Of a stretch of 64,000 nt of DNA, positions 49,751 through 58,593 are shown in pieces. The notes beneath the pieces are model-generated. The model saw only the letters and a program-made list of their open reading frames with translations, was not told the origin of the DNA and searched no databases. Made by a program: the position numbers and the translations under genes. Each line of letters opens with the position of its first letter. The stretch's first letter is position 1. Source of the stretch: Mucilaginibacter gracilis (GTDB lineage: Bacteria > Bacteroidota > Bacteroidia > Sphingobacteriales > Sphingobacteriaceae); NCBI RefSeq assembly GCF_003633615.1, contig NZ_RBKU01000001.1, positions 3,596,001 to 3,660,000 on the forward strand, read 5' to 3'.

Positions 49751-49786
49751 AAAGTCTCGGCTTTCCAGCCGGGACTTTTTTTATTT
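49751..49786 (+). terminator. rpmE terminator
   Basis: AAAGTCTCGGCT / AGCCGGGACTTT, 12 bp with one wobble and TTCC loop, is followed by seven T. Its T-run runs directly into the TATTTTTG box of the next gene. Confidence 0.88.
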
Positions 49787-49789
49787 TTG
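49782..49789 (+). promoter_or_regulatory. -7 box of the GlmU-like gene, leaderless layout
   Basis: TATTTTTG ends only 4 bp before the ATG at 49794, so a transcript starting at the usual distance would begin on or next to the start codon. The -33 region lies inside the rpmE terminator stem and shows no TTG. Confidence 0.4.
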
Positions 49790-49793
49790 CGCA

Positions 49794-50984
49794 ATGGCAA
49801 TCATCCTCTTTGACGATAACGCGCAACACACCCTACAACCACTAACCTTTACCCGGCCCGTTGCCGATTTGCGTATTGGTATAGTAACCATAGCTCAAAA
49901 GTGGGCAACCTGCCTAAAACAGAGCTATTCGTTTTTAACACGAGGTTACTTACAGGCCAAATTCCCACTCAAAATATCCGAAGATAATATCTTTATTAAT
50001 GGCTCGGTTTGCCCTGACGAAGGCTTGCTGGAAGCTATTTATAATTTGGGTATAGGCGAGGCTTTAATAAAAGATGATTTATTTATAGCCGTAAAGCTAA
50101 CCGAAGGCGACGCCTGGGCTTTCAACTCCTTAAACCAGGCCATTTACGCACCTGTAAACTATACCGGTAATTTTGTAAGCATTAAGTACCCCGAAGATAT
50201 TTTTAAAAACAATGCCACCGAAATAGCTAACGATTTTAAGCTGATAACAAACGGCCGTACCAGTGCGCAATTAAGCTCCACCAATACCTTTATTGGTGAT
50301 GATTTTTTTGCCGAAGAAGGTGCCGAAGCCGAATGCTCAACCTTTAACTCTAAAAGCGGGCCCATTTATTTAGCCAAAACTACCCAAGTTTGGGAAGGTA
50401 CCAATATTCGTGGAGCATTTGCGCTTTGTAATAACTCGCAGGTTAAAATGGGCACTAAAATTTATGGCGGTACTACTGTTGGCCCGTATTGCCGGGTTGG
50501 CGGCGAGGTAAATAATGCTGTGCTTTGGGGGTATTCGGCAAAGGGGCACGAGGGATATTTAGGTAATTCGGTAGTAGGCGAATGGTGTAATTTGGGTGCC
50601 GATACCAATAACTCTAACCTTAAAAATAATTATTCGGAAGTTAAACTTTGGGACTATACTACTCAACACTACCGTAAAACAGGCTTGCTGTTTTGCGGCC
50701 TCATTATGGGCGATCATTCCAAATGCGGTATCAATACCATGTTTAATACCGGAACAGTTGTTGGTGTAAATGCCAATGTTTTTGGAGCCGGTTATCCACC
50801 AAATTTTATTCCCGATTTTAGCTGGGGTGGTGCCGATGGCTTTGAGGTTTATTCGGCAAAAAAAGCTTTCGAAACCAACCAAAAAGTGTTTGAGCGCAGG
50901 GAGCATCGTGAGTTTAACCAAATTGAACAGGATATTTTACAAACAGTATTTGAATTAACCAAATCATATAGAAGCAATTTTTAA
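49794..50984 (+). CDS. GlmU-like putative sugar nucleotidyltransferase
   Basis: A 396-residue protein annotated in this group as GlmU family. The N-terminal domain (MAIILFDDNAQHTLQPLTFT, then RPVADLRIGIVTIAQKWATC) is a diverged nucleotidyltransferase with the TRPVADLRIG segment. The C-terminal part is a left-handed beta-helix rich in hexapeptide turns (YGGTTVGPYCRVGGEVNNAV, GYLGNSVVGEWCNLGADTNN). It lacks the canonical GlmU pyrophosphorylase loop, so the exact sugar-nucleotide reaction is uncertain. It ends one base before tpiA. Confidence 0.78.
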   Translation: MAIILFDDNAQHTLQPLTFTRPVADLRIGIVTIAQKWATCLKQSYSFLTRGYLQAKFPLKISEDNIFINGSVCPDEGLLEAIYNLGIGEALIKDDLFIAVKLTEGDAWAFNSLNQAIYAPVNYTGNFVSIKYPEDIFKNNATEIANDFKLITNGRTSAQLSSTNTFIGDDFFAEEGAEAECSTFNSKSGPIYLAKTTQVWEGTNIRGAFALCNNSQVKMGTKIYGGTTVGPYCRVGGEVNNAVLWGYSAKGHEGYLGNSVVGEWCNLGADTNNSNLKNNYSEVKLWDYTTQHYRKTGLLFCGLIMGDHSKCGINTMFNTGTVVGVNANVFGAGYPPNFIPDFSWGGADGFEVYSAKKAFETNQKVFERREHREFNQIEQDILQTVFELTKSYRSNF

Positions 50985-50985
50985 A

Positions 50986-51753
50986 ATGAGAAAGAAAATA
51001 GTAGCCGGTAACTGGAAAATGAACATGGATTATAACGAAGGTTTAACCCTGTTTAGCGAAATGATTGATCTTGTAAAAAGCGAGATAACCGGGGCACAAC
51101 AAGCTGTGGTATGCAGTCCGTTTATACATTTGCATAGTCTGGCCCAGGCCGCTACAGCAAGCGATAAGGTATCAATAGGCGCTCAAAATGCGCACCAGGC
51201 CGAGGTCGGAGCTTATACCGGCGAAATATCTGCCAAAATGATAAAATCGGTAGGTGCCGAATATGTAATATTAGGCCACTCGGAGCGCCGCCAGTATTTT
51301 GGTGAAACCAACGAGTTGTTGGCTAAAAAAACAGATACAGTTTTAAAAAACAGCCTGATCCCCATTTTTTGCATTGGCGAAACATTGCAAGAACGCGAAG
51401 CCAATACCCACTTTGACGTAATTAAGGCGCAATTGGTTGAAGGCGTTTTCCATTTAGAGGCTGACGCTTTTGCCAAGTTGGTAATAGCTTACGAACCCGT
51501 TTGGGCAATTGGTACAGGCGTAACCGCAAGCGCAGAACAGGCACAAGAGATACATGAGTTTATCCGCAAGGAAATTGCCACAAAATACAGCCAGGCTGTT
51601 GCCGACGAAATTACCATACTTTACGGCGGAAGCTGTAACCCCAAAAATGCCCCCGAACTTTTTGCTAAAGCAGATATTGATGGCGGGTTGATAGGTGGTG
51701 CATCATTAAAAGCAAGAGATTTTGTTGATATATTAAAGGTGTTTAATAATTAG
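50986..51753 (+). CDS. tpiA: Triosephosphate isomerase
   Basis: A 255-residue TIM, interconverting dihydroxyacetone phosphate and glyceraldehyde 3-phosphate. Catalytic residues are Lys in AGNWKMN, His in ILGHSERRQYFGE and Glu in IAYEPVWAIGTG; the phosphate loop reads ILYGGSCNPKNA. It follows the GlmU-like gene by one base, so they are co-transcribed. Repeat word tract 51754-51852 separates it from prmA. Confidence 0.96.
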   Translation: MRKKIVAGNWKMNMDYNEGLTLFSEMIDLVKSEITGAQQAVVCSPFIHLHSLAQAATASDKVSIGAQNAHQAEVGAYTGEISAKMIKSVGAEYVILGHSERRQYFGETNELLAKKTDTVLKNSLIPIFCIGETLQEREANTHFDVIKAQLVEGVFHLEADAFAKLVIAYEPVWAIGTGVTASAEQAQEIHEFIRKEIATKYSQAVADEITILYGGSCNPKNAPELFAKADIDGGLIGGASLKARDFVDILKVFNN

Positions 51754-51852
51754 TATCAAGGAGCAAGTATCATGTATCAAGATTTTTTTTTGGTATATGT
51801 ATACTTGCTCCTTGCATATAATTCTCCGACACATACTTACTACTTGATACTT
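51754..51852. repeat. Word-repeat palindrome between tpiA and prmA
   Basis: AGTATCAAGGAGCAAGTATC on the left faces ATACTTGCTCCTTG and CTACTTGATACTTC on the right. AAGGAGCAAGTAT and ATACTTGCTCCTT are perfect 13-bp complements, and AGTATCAAG pairs with CTTGATACT at the outer ends. The whole spacer is one imperfect hairpin with a T9 loop. Confidence 0.7.
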
Positions 51853-51856
51853 CCCC

Positions 51857-52693
51857 ATGAATTACTACGAACTCCTCTTCACCACCATTATTACCGACGA
51901 TTACCAGCAAGACCTGCTCATTAACGAACTTGCCGAGTTTGGTTTTGATACTTTTGAGGATATGGATTTCGGTTTTAAAGCATATATTCCGGCTGAAGGG
52001 TTTAATAAAAAGGCTTTAGATGAGGCTTTAAAACCCTACCACAATCTGTTTACTTTTAGCTATGAGGTAACGCTTATCCCGCAAAAAAACTGGAACGAGG
52101 TTTGGGAAAGTAACTTTGAGCCTATCGAAATTAAGGATAAAGTTTACGTTAGGGCTACCTTCCACCAGCCTAAACCCAGTTTTGCCTATGAGATAGTTAT
52201 TGACCCTAAAATGGCTTTTGGTACCGGGCACCACCAAACTACATCTATGATGATGGAATGGATGCTTGAAACCGATTTTAAAGATAAAACCGTTTTGGAT
52301 ATGGGTTGCGGAACAGGCATATTGGCAATACTGGCCTCAAAAATGGGTGCAACAAGTGTAACCGCTATTGATTACGACGAGATTTGTTACGAAAGCACCC
52401 TCGAAAATGCACCACTAAACCACATTGGCAATATTATTGCCATTTGCGGCTCAAAAGATGCCATTCCCGATTATGAGTACGACATTATTTTGGCCAATAT
52501 TAATCGCAATATTTTGATTGAGCAAATGGATAGGTATGTACAGGTGTTAAAACCCGGCGGTCATATTTTTTTCAGCGGTTTTTACGAAAGCCCTGATATG
52601 GACATTATTACCGCAGAAGCGGCTAAGTACGGATTGAAATACCTATCTCATAAAGAAGATAAAAGCTGGGTAGCCGTAAAGTTTAGCAATTGA
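51857..52693 (+). CDS. prmA: Ribosomal protein L11 methyltransferase
   Basis: A 278-residue SAM-dependent methyltransferase acting on ribosomal protein L11. The SAM site is VLDMGCGTGILAILASKMGA, and DPKMAFGTGHHQTTSMMMEW and LANINRNILIEQM are PrmA-specific. The N-terminal 110 residues are the shortened substrate-recruiting domain usual in Bacteroidota. The ATG at 51857 follows the palindromic word repeat. Identity is good. Confidence 0.92.
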   Translation: MNYYELLFTTIITDDYQQDLLINELAEFGFDTFEDMDFGFKAYIPAEGFNKKALDEALKPYHNLFTFSYEVTLIPQKNWNEVWESNFEPIEIKDKVYVRATFHQPKPSFAYEIVIDPKMAFGTGHHQTTSMMMEWMLETDFKDKTVLDMGCGTGILAILASKMGATSVTAIDYDEICYESTLENAPLNHIGNIIAICGSKDAIPDYEYDIILANINRNILIEQMDRYVQVLKPGGHIFFSGFYESPDMDIITAEAAKYGLKYLSHKEDKSWVAVKFSN

Positions 52694-52825
52694 GTTTTCA
52701 ACAAGTGCAATAAATACTAACATTTTTCAATTTTAAACCTGTATTGCAGTAAAACAATTGTTTAATTAAATAAGTAATTTTGTTTATTTGTAATATATAA
52801 CTTTCTTTAAAGATAATAAATTTAC

Positions 52826-54199
52826 ATGATAGTACATTTTATAGCCATTGGTGGTAGTGCAATGCATAATCTGGCTATTGCATTACATAAAAAAGGCTTT
52901 ATAGTAAGCGGTTCAGACGATGTACTTTTTGAGCCTTCGGTATCGCGCCTGGCCGGGCAGGGTATATTGCCTGCAGCACAAGGTTGGTATCCCGAAAAGG
53001 TAACCGCCGATATTGATGCTATTATTTTAGGTATGCATGCCCGTGTTGATAACCCCGAGTTATTAAAAGCGCAACACCTGGGGCTTAAAATATATTCGTA
53101 TCCGGAGTATATTTACGAGCAATCAAAAAACAAAATACGGGTGGTTGTGGGTGGCAGTCATGGTAAAACAACCATTACCAGCATGATATTGCATGCTTTA
53201 AAGTGCGCAAAAAGGGATTTTGATTATCTGGTAGGTGCGCAGTTGGCCGGTTTTGATACAATGGTTAGGTTAACCAACGACGCTCCGGTGATAGTGATAG
53301 AAGGGGATGAGTATCTGGCATCGCCAATAGACCGCCGACCCAAATTTCATTTATATAAAGCCAACATTGCGGTTTTAAGCGGCATAGCCTGGGACCATAT
53401 TAATGTATTCCCCACTTTTGAAAATTACACCGAGCAGTTTAGCTTATTTTTAGATACCATACAGCCTGGTGGAACGGTGATTTATAGCGAAACCGACCAC
53501 GTACTTAAAGCTGTAGTAACCGAAAACAAATCGGAAATTAAAAAGGTGCCTTATCACTTGCCTCAATTTGAGATTGATAACGGCATAACCCAAATTATTT
53601 ACAGCGGTAATAAATATGCCTTACAGGTGTTTGGCCAACACAATCTGCTCAATATAGAAGCCGCCAAGTTAATATGCCTTGAATTGGGTATTATTGAAGC
53701 CGATTTTTATAGTTATATAACCACTTTTACAGGTGCTGCCCGCCGTTTAGAGGTACTTGCTAAAACCGAAACCGGCAATATTTATAAGGATTTTGCCCAT
53801 TCGCCATCAAAGCTTACGGCTACTATAAACGCTGTAAAAACGCAATTTCCGAATAGGAAATTGATTGCGCTTATTGAATTGCATACGTTTAGCAGCCTTA
53901 ATAAAAATTTTTTAAGCGAATATGCCGGCACAATGGATATGGCCGACGAAGCTATTGTGTTTATTGACGAGCATACCTTTAAGCAAAAAAATATTGAGCC
54001 TTATCCGGTAGAGATATTAAAACAAGCTTTCGCGAAAAATGATATGTTAGTTTTTAACAAAACGGATAATTTATTAACCTTTTTGGAAAATGTAGATCTG
54101 CATAATACAAACCTGCTCTTGATGAGTTCGGGTAATTTTGGAGGCTTGAATTTAAACGTTTTAACTCAAAAATTATTAAAAAAAGCCGCGCAAATTTGA
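52826..54199 (+). CDS. mpl: UDP-MurNAc:L-Ala-gamma-D-Glu-meso-DAP ligase (Mpl)
   Basis: A 457-residue Mur ligase-family enzyme that recycles murein tripeptide by joining it to UDP-MurNAc. It starts IVHFIAIGGSAMHNLAIALH (dinucleotide-like loop), ATP P-loop GGSHGKTTITSMILHALKCA, then VIEGDEYLASPIDRRPKFHL, and a C-terminal AHSPSKLTATINAVK and LMSSGNFGG. The short loop and length fit Mpl rather than MurC. A TAATTTTG box lies at 52775-52782. It ends 70 bp before the HTH gene. Confidence 0.9.
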   Translation: MIVHFIAIGGSAMHNLAIALHKKGFIVSGSDDVLFEPSVSRLAGQGILPAAQGWYPEKVTADIDAIILGMHARVDNPELLKAQHLGLKIYSYPEYIYEQSKNKIRVVVGGSHGKTTITSMILHALKCAKRDFDYLVGAQLAGFDTMVRLTNDAPVIVIEGDEYLASPIDRRPKFHLYKANIAVLSGIAWDHINVFPTFENYTEQFSLFLDTIQPGGTVIYSETDHVLKAVVTENKSEIKKVPYHLPQFEIDNGITQIIYSGNKYALQVFGQHNLLNIEAAKLICLELGIIEADFYSYITTFTGAARRLEVLAKTETGNIYKDFAHSPSKLTATINAVKTQFPNRKLIALIELHTFSSLNKNFLSEYAGTMDMADEAIVFIDEHTFKQKNIEPYPVEILKQAFAKNDMLVFNKTDNLLTFLENVDLHNTNLLLMSSGNFGGLNLNVLTQKLLKKAAQI

Positions 54200-54229
54200 A
54201 ATGTTAATTAAAAAATTATCGTAACTTTA
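54195..54229 (+). promoter_or_regulatory. Putative promoter of the XRE-type regulator
   Basis: TTTG (54195-54198), 23 nt, TAACTTTA (54222-54229), a one-mismatch -7 box 40 bp before the ATG at 54270. The TTTG overlaps the mpl stop codon region. Confidence 0.4.
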
Positions 54230-54269
54230 TATAATTCTATTACAAACCTTATCCTTAATTAATTATTGC

Positions 54270-54611
54270 ATGAAGACCCTCGGGAAAAAAATCAGACTAT
54301 TACGGCATCAAAGAGGTTGGAGCCAGGAAGACGTTGCTAAGCGCCTCGATATTTCCATCCCCGCTTTTTCTAAAATTGAAACTGGCATAACTGATATTAA
54401 CTTATCAAGGCTTGAACAAATATCAATTTTGTTTGATATGACCGTTGTTCAATTACTCACCTTTAACGATACCGATCAAGAGCAAAAGTATACTAATGAA
54501 CTTGATAGCGTGAGCAAAAAACTAAGCGATCGCGATACTGAAGTGATTGACCTGCAAAAAAAGGTTATTGAGCTTTACGAAGAATTGCGCTTAAATAAAG
54601 TAACCGCATAA
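54270..54611 (+). CDS. XRE-family HTH regulator with C-terminal coiled coil
   Basis: A 113-residue protein: HTH_3 domain at about 7-62 (KIRLLRHQRGWSQEDVAKRL, then DISIPAFSKIETGITDINLS), followed by a heptad-patterned helix (ELDSVSKKLSDRDTEVIDLQ and KVIELYEELRLNK) likely for dimerisation. Such compact regulators are common in Bacteroidota; the target is unknown. Monocistronic, ended by a good terminator. Confidence 0.85.
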   Translation: MKTLGKKIRLLRHQRGWSQEDVAKRLDISIPAFSKIETGITDINLSRLEQISILFDMTVVQLLTFNDTDQEQKYTNELDSVSKKLSDRDTEVIDLQKKVIELYEELRLNKVTA

Positions 54612-54620
54612 TAATATAGA

Positions 54621-54647
54621 AAAAACCCGGTTTTAAGCCGGGTTTTT
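54621..54647. terminator. Terminator after the XRE regulator
   Basis: AAAAACCCGG / CCGGGTTTTT, a 10-bp perfect stem with a 7-nt loop and T-rich 3' side. It also lies just past the stop of the convergent GNAT-like gene, so it may serve both. Confidence 0.85.
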
Positions 54648-54660
54648 AGTTGGTTTTTGT

Positions 54661-55779
54661 TTAGAATATACACCGCATGGTGAGGTGCCTTTTACCAAAC
54701 GTTGCTCCTGTAGCTTCGTGCAGGGCTATCATTTTGTCGTTAAAATCACCCACCCACGATAGTTCTAATTCAAAATATTGGTTTAGCGGGTACACATATT
54801 CCTTCAACTTAATAAACATTGCCGATTCCAAACCGTGCTTTTGAAACTTCTCCTTCGTTCCCATCACAATTGCACGCATACGCGATACCCCTTTCCAACG
54901 GTGATACAAAAATTTAAGTTTACCAATAAGATTTAGCTTGCCGTTTAGTGTTTTTATCATCTGGTTGGCGTCAGGCAATATCAAGGTAAAGGATGCAGGT
55001 TCGCCGTTTACATAGGCAAACCATATCAGGCTTTCGTCCATAATGGCCTTCATTTGTTTAAAGCTTTCCATAATGGTTACCTTGTTAATGGGTACAAAGT
55101 TTTCAAAGTTTTTCCAGGCATCATTATAAATTTCCAAAAAGTCGTCGGCATATTGGTCTATTTTTGATGTTTCCAGGTGCTTAAATTCGTAGCCAGGCTT
55201 TTTGGCTACCCACTCAGCAATTTTAGTAAAACGTTCGGGAAAAGGCTTGTAAACCGTTAGGTGATTGGTTATTTGCTCGTATAACGTTTTAAAGCCATAA
55301 TCCTCAAAAAAGCCTTTGTAATAAAGCGGGTTATAGTTCATTCCGTACGATGGTACGGTAAAACCTTCAACCAGCAGGCCCCAAAATTTATCGTTCTCAC
55401 CAAAATTAATGGGCCCGTCCATAGCTTGCATGCCGTTTTGTTGTAGCCAGGCTTTAGCCGTGTCAAATAATTTAAATGCCGCCTGTTTATCGTCAATACA
55501 CTCAAAAAAGCCACAGCCACCGGTGGGTTGCTCATAATTGTATGCTTTTTCGTTGTTGATAAAGGCAGCTATGCGGCCTATAATTTGGCCATTATCATGG
55601 CGTAAAACCCAGCGCGTGGCTTTGCCATGGGTATGAAAATTATTTTTTTCGGGGTCAAAAACTGCCTCAATATCAATATCAAGGGGGCATATCCAAACGG
55701 TATCGTTTTTGTAAATAATGCGGGCAGCATCTAAAAAGGCTTTTTTATCTGCCCTGGTAATAACTTCGGTTATCGTCAT
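54661..55779 (-). CDS. GNAT-like (FemAB-type) acetyltransferase-fold protein
   Basis: A 372-residue soluble protein. The N-terminal part (TITEVITRADKKAFLDAARI, then HDNGQIIGRIAAFINNEKAY) and the region around 230-340 (GEPASFTLILPDANQMIKTL) each resemble GNAT-fold halves. NYNPLYYKGFFEDYGFKTLY and a C-terminal ELELSWVGDFNDKMIALHEA are conserved in a Bacteroidota family sometimes mislabelled GTP cyclohydrolase. No catalytic residue can be assigned, and the acyl acceptor is unknown. Monocistronic. Confidence 0.72.
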   Translation of the reverse strand: MTITEVITRADKKAFLDAARIIYKNDTVWICPLDIDIEAVFDPEKNNFHTHGKATRWVLRHDNGQIIGRIAAFINNEKAYNYEQPTGGCGFFECIDDKQAAFKLFDTAKAWLQQNGMQAMDGPINFGENDKFWGLLVEGFTVPSYGMNYNPLYYKGFFEDYGFKTLYEQITNHLTVYKPFPERFTKIAEWVAKKPGYEFKHLETSKIDQYADDFLEIYNDAWKNFENFVPINKVTIMESFKQMKAIMDESLIWFAYVNGEPASFTLILPDANQMIKTLNGKLNLIGKLKFLYHRWKGVSRMRAIVMGTKEKFQKHGLESAMFIKLKEYVYPLNQYFELELSWVGDFNDKMIALHEATGATFGKRHLTMRCIF

Positions 55780-55900
55780 GCTTTAAAGATAATTATAGTT
55801 TGCCATATGGCGCAAATGGATAGGCTAATAGCTACGCATTGCTGTAAATTATTAAAGTACATTAATGCGTATTGCAGCCACAAGCAGCAAAATACGGCAT

Positions 55901-55930
55901 AAAAAAAGCACCCGGCGCAGCGCCGAATGC
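55901..55930 (-). terminator. Terminator of the small acidic-protein gene
   Basis: On the minus strand GCATTCGGCG / CGCCGGGTGC (10 pairs, two G-T), CTG loop, then seven T, 33 bp after the stop at 55963. Confidence 0.8.
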
Positions 55931-55962
55931 CTTGTTTTAATCAATATTTTATGGGAGATTAA

Positions 55963-56157
55963 TTAATAATCGTCTTCTTCATCCAAGTCGTCAAACTTCT
56001 CGTAAGCACCTAATTCTTCAATAGGAGTATCAAACTCATCATCGTCATCATCATCTATAAACTTGCTTTTAGGTTTAGGGGCCGGGGCTTTTTCACTTCC
56101 TTTTATTGGGGCTGCTTTTGCACTTGTCTTTTTTGCCGGTTTCTTGGGGGTTTCCAT
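55963..56157 (-). CDS. Small Lys/Pro- and Asp-rich protein of unknown function
   Basis: A 64-residue protein with a basic N-terminal half (METPKKPAKKTSAKAAPIKG, then SEKAPAPKPKSK) and a very acidic C-terminal half (FIDDDDDDEFDTPIEELGAY, then EKFDDLDEEDDY). Such two-sign charged proteins can act as histone-like or chaperone-type helpers, but nothing specific is known. The terminator after it and its intact frame support a real gene. It is downstream of scpB (159 bp) on the same strand. Confidence 0.65.
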   Translation of the reverse strand: METPKKPAKKTSAKAAPIKGSEKAPAPKPKSKFIDDDDDDEFDTPIEELGAYEKFDDLDEEDDY

Positions 56158-56316
56158 TGAAAATAGATTAGCGGTTGTAATTTGGTTATCGTAATTTAAA
56201 TTTACTAAGAAATAGAATATGTAAAGGCTTTTTTTGAATTTTTTTTGACGGTGCTTTTAAGCCTTCATCAAATCAAAAATAAAGAAAATGATTTTTAATG
56301 AAAAAAACTTTGAAAA

Positions 56317-56877
56317 TTATTCCGACTGCTCTCCAACTGCCGAATTATCAGGCGTAAGTTCTTTTAATTGAGGTAATTCGTTTAAATTATTAATTCCAAA
56401 ATAATCCATAAAGAAAGGGCTGGTGGCATAAATTATAGGCTTACCAACACTTTCGGCCTTGCCGGCTATGGCGATAAGCTCCTTTTCTAACAGCTTTTGG
56501 ATTGAATAATCGCAGTTAACACCACGTATTTGTTCAATTTCCAGTTTGGTTACCGGTTGTTGGTAGGCAATAATTGCCAGGGTTTCGAGCGCTGCCTGGC
56601 TTAATTTTTTTTTGGAACGCTGTAATTGCAGCTGTTTTATAATAATGTGATAATCTTTTTTGGTTAAAAATTGGTAGCCGTTGTTAATATTAACCAGTTC
56701 GATGGCAAAGTTAGGCTGGGCGTATTTAAGCTTTATAGTTTGTATGGCCGTTGCAACTTCGGCATCGCTAAAATCGCGCTCAAAGCTTAATTGAAGGCAA
56801 TACATAATCTCTTCCAGCCTGATGCTGTTTTCCGACGCAAAAATTAATGCCTCTATATATAGTTCCGTGTTTTCCAT
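56317..56877 (-). CDS. scpB: Segregation and condensation protein B
   Basis: A 186-residue ScpB, the winged-helix partner of SMC-ScpA in chromosome condensation. TELYIEALIFASENSIRLEE, LSQAALETLAIIAYQQPVTK and LEIEQIRGVNCDYSIQKLLE are the diagnostic segments; FGKPIIYATSPFFMDYFGIN is close to the family's SVGKPIIYATSPFF. It is complete and of normal length. ScpA is not adjacent. Confidence 0.93.
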   Translation of the reverse strand: MENTELYIEALIFASENSIRLEEIMYCLQLSFERDFSDAEVATAIQTIKLKYAQPNFAIELVNINNGYQFLTKKDYHIIIKQLQLQRSKKKLSQAALETLAIIAYQQPVTKLEIEQIRGVNCDYSIQKLLEKELIAIAGKAESVGKPIIYATSPFFMDYFGINNLNELPQLKELTPDNSAVGEQSE

Positions 56878-57064
56878 TTACAGCCATAAAAATAGTAAGT
56901 TTTTTTATTGTAAGTGCTTTATGTTTTTGATGGTTTTTAAAGTGTAACAAACTATATACAAATATTTTTTAAAATAGCTGTAACCTTTTGTGGTGGTAGC
57001 TGTCTTATGGATATATTAATTAAAACAATAACAATAATCAATTGATTATAAAATAGTTACAACA

Positions 57065-57673
57065 ATGAAAACAAAAATTTTATCCATCGCAACAATACTT
57101 TTTGTAGTATTTTCAATAAGCAGCAAATCATTTGCAGTAAGTAATAACAATGATGTTACAACCACTTTAACAGATATGAGTAACATCAACAAAATTGAAG
57201 TTCATGGTAACGTGCAGCTCTTTATATCAAACGGAGTGAGCGACAAAGTGAAGGTTTATGATAGCTATTACAGCCAAAATGCATTGGTACAAGAGCAAAA
57301 CGGCGTGTTACGTATATCATCATACAAAGCCGAAAAGCTGGTAGTTTGGGTAACCGTTGCAGATTTACGCGGTATATCGGCCTATGATAACGCAACGGTT
57401 GAATCGTTTGGCAAGTTCTCTGGTTTAGATTTTAACCTTAGCCTAAACAATAATGCCAGTGCCAGTTTTGATATGGATTGTGCAGAAGCCAACATAGCCC
57501 TTAACGACGACGCTAAAGCCAATATCAGCGGTATGGCTTCCGAAAGTTCTATCGTGGTTAACCAGGCAGCAACGTTAAACAGCACTCAGTTTTATGCCGA
57601 GCGTCTTACTCAAAAACGCATTACACCAGTGGTAACAGCAAAAGTTGAGGCCGACGAACTGGCTCTTAACTAA
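57065..57673 (+). CDS. Head-GIN domain (DUF2807) secreted protein 1
   Basis: A 202-residue protein with a signal peptide (MKTKILSIATILFVVFSISS). The mature part is a parallel-beta-helix-like head-GIN fold: INKIEVHGNVQLFISNGVSD, then repeated short strands (FNLSLNNNASASFDMDCAEA, NIALNDDAKANISGMASESS) where Asn/Asp/Ala turns recur. DUF2807 proteins are surface or periplasmic and may be adhesins or metal-binding; no function is proved. It is the first of two adjacent head-GIN genes, separated by a terminator. Confidence 0.82.
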   Translation: MKTKILSIATILFVVFSISSKSFAVSNNNDVTTTLTDMSNINKIEVHGNVQLFISNGVSDKVKVYDSYYSQNALVQEQNGVLRISSYKAEKLVVWVTVADLRGISAYDNATVESFGKFSGLDFNLSLNNNASASFDMDCAEANIALNDDAKANISGMASESSIVVNQAATLNSTQFYAERLTQKRITPVVTAKVEADELALN

Positions 57674-57708
57674 TAGTATTTAACCCAATCACACCATATA
57701 TTACAGCA

Positions 57709-57740
57709 AGCCATCCTTATTTTAGGGGTGGCTTTTTTTT
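57709..57740 (+). terminator. Terminator between the head-GIN genes
   Basis: AGCCATCC / GGGGTGGCT with a loop of 8 nt and eight T residues, 35 bp after the first gene's stop. Thus the two head-GIN genes are separately transcribed. Confidence 0.82.
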
Positions 57741-57799
57741 ATGCACTAATAGGTGTAACTTCATTTACTTAACCACCGTTAAAGCAAATAGATAGTGCC

Positions 57800-58525
57800 A
57801 TGAAAAAGATAAATATAGTTGTATTAGCAATTGCGGCATCGTCGTTTATAGTTGCTCTGTCAAGCTGTAACGGCTTGCTTTGTAAAAGTGGTTCGGGCAA
57901 AATGATAACCGAAAAACGTGATGTTAAAGGCTTTTCAAAGCTTGATATTTCGGGAAGTTACACCGTAGTTATTAAGCAGGATTCTGTCGAATCCATATCA
58001 GTAACTGCTGATGATAACCTGATGAAATACGTAAAAGTTAACCTCGATGGCGATAAATTACGGGTACATTCAAAAGGAAATATTTGTGGTTCGGGCAAGT
58101 TTTTGCTTACTATAAGCTTACGCAATTTGTCGGCACTTAAAACTTCGGGGGCTGTTGAGGTTAGCTCAAACGGTAAAATAATTGCGAAAGATTTAGATAT
58201 GAATATGTCGGGAGCGTCAAAAGTAACGTTGGATGTGGATGCCAATAGCGTTACAACCACCGGCAGCGGCATTACCGAAATTAACTTAACAGGGCAGGCT
58301 AGCAGCCATAATGTCGAACTATCCGGGTCGGGGCAGCTTAATGCGTTGGATTTTGTTGTGGCTACATATGACATTGAAAGCAGCGGCGTAAGTCACTGTA
58401 AAATAAATGTGCTTAACCAGTTAAACATCAACAGCAGTGGCGTTGCCGATGTGCAATACAAGGGTAATCCTGCCAAAATTAACAACAATAAATCGGGCGC
58501 TTCTACATTAAAAAAGATAGAATAA
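57800..58525 (+). CDS. Head-GIN domain (DUF2807) lipoprotein 2
   Basis: A 241-residue protein; the N-terminus MKKINIVVLAIAASSFIVAL then SSCNG gives a lipobox-like SSC, so it should be lipid-anchored. KGFSKLDISGSYTVVIKQDS is the typical DUF2807 start (V-x-G-F-x-x-I-x-x-S-G-S), followed by many G/S/N-rich short strands (SGASKVTLDVDANSVTTTGS). It is probably an ancient paralogue of the previous protein, with a stronger match to the family. Role unknown. Confidence 0.84.
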   Translation: MKKINIVVLAIAASSFIVALSSCNGLLCKSGSGKMITEKRDVKGFSKLDISGSYTVVIKQDSVESISVTADDNLMKYVKVNLDGDKLRVHSKGNICGSGKFLLTISLRNLSALKTSGAVEVSSNGKIIAKDLDMNMSGASKVTLDVDANSVTTTGSGITEINLTGQASSHNVELSGSGQLNALDFVVATYDIESSGVSHCKINVLNQLNINSSGVADVQYKGNPAKINNNKSGASTLKKIE

Positions 58526-58543
58526 GTTATTAAATTATATTTG

Positions 58544-58580
58544 TGCCCCAATGCTGTATAGCCGGTATTGGGGCATTTTA
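58544..58580 (+). terminator. Terminator after head-GIN lipoprotein gene
   Basis: TGCCCCAATGC pairs with GGTATTGGGGCA-type sequence, then TTTTATT. A TATATTTG box (58536-58543) directly precedes it, so the hairpin could also open the leader of the DUF2007 gene. Confidence 0.75.
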
Positions 58581-58593
58581 TTACCTGTAAATT

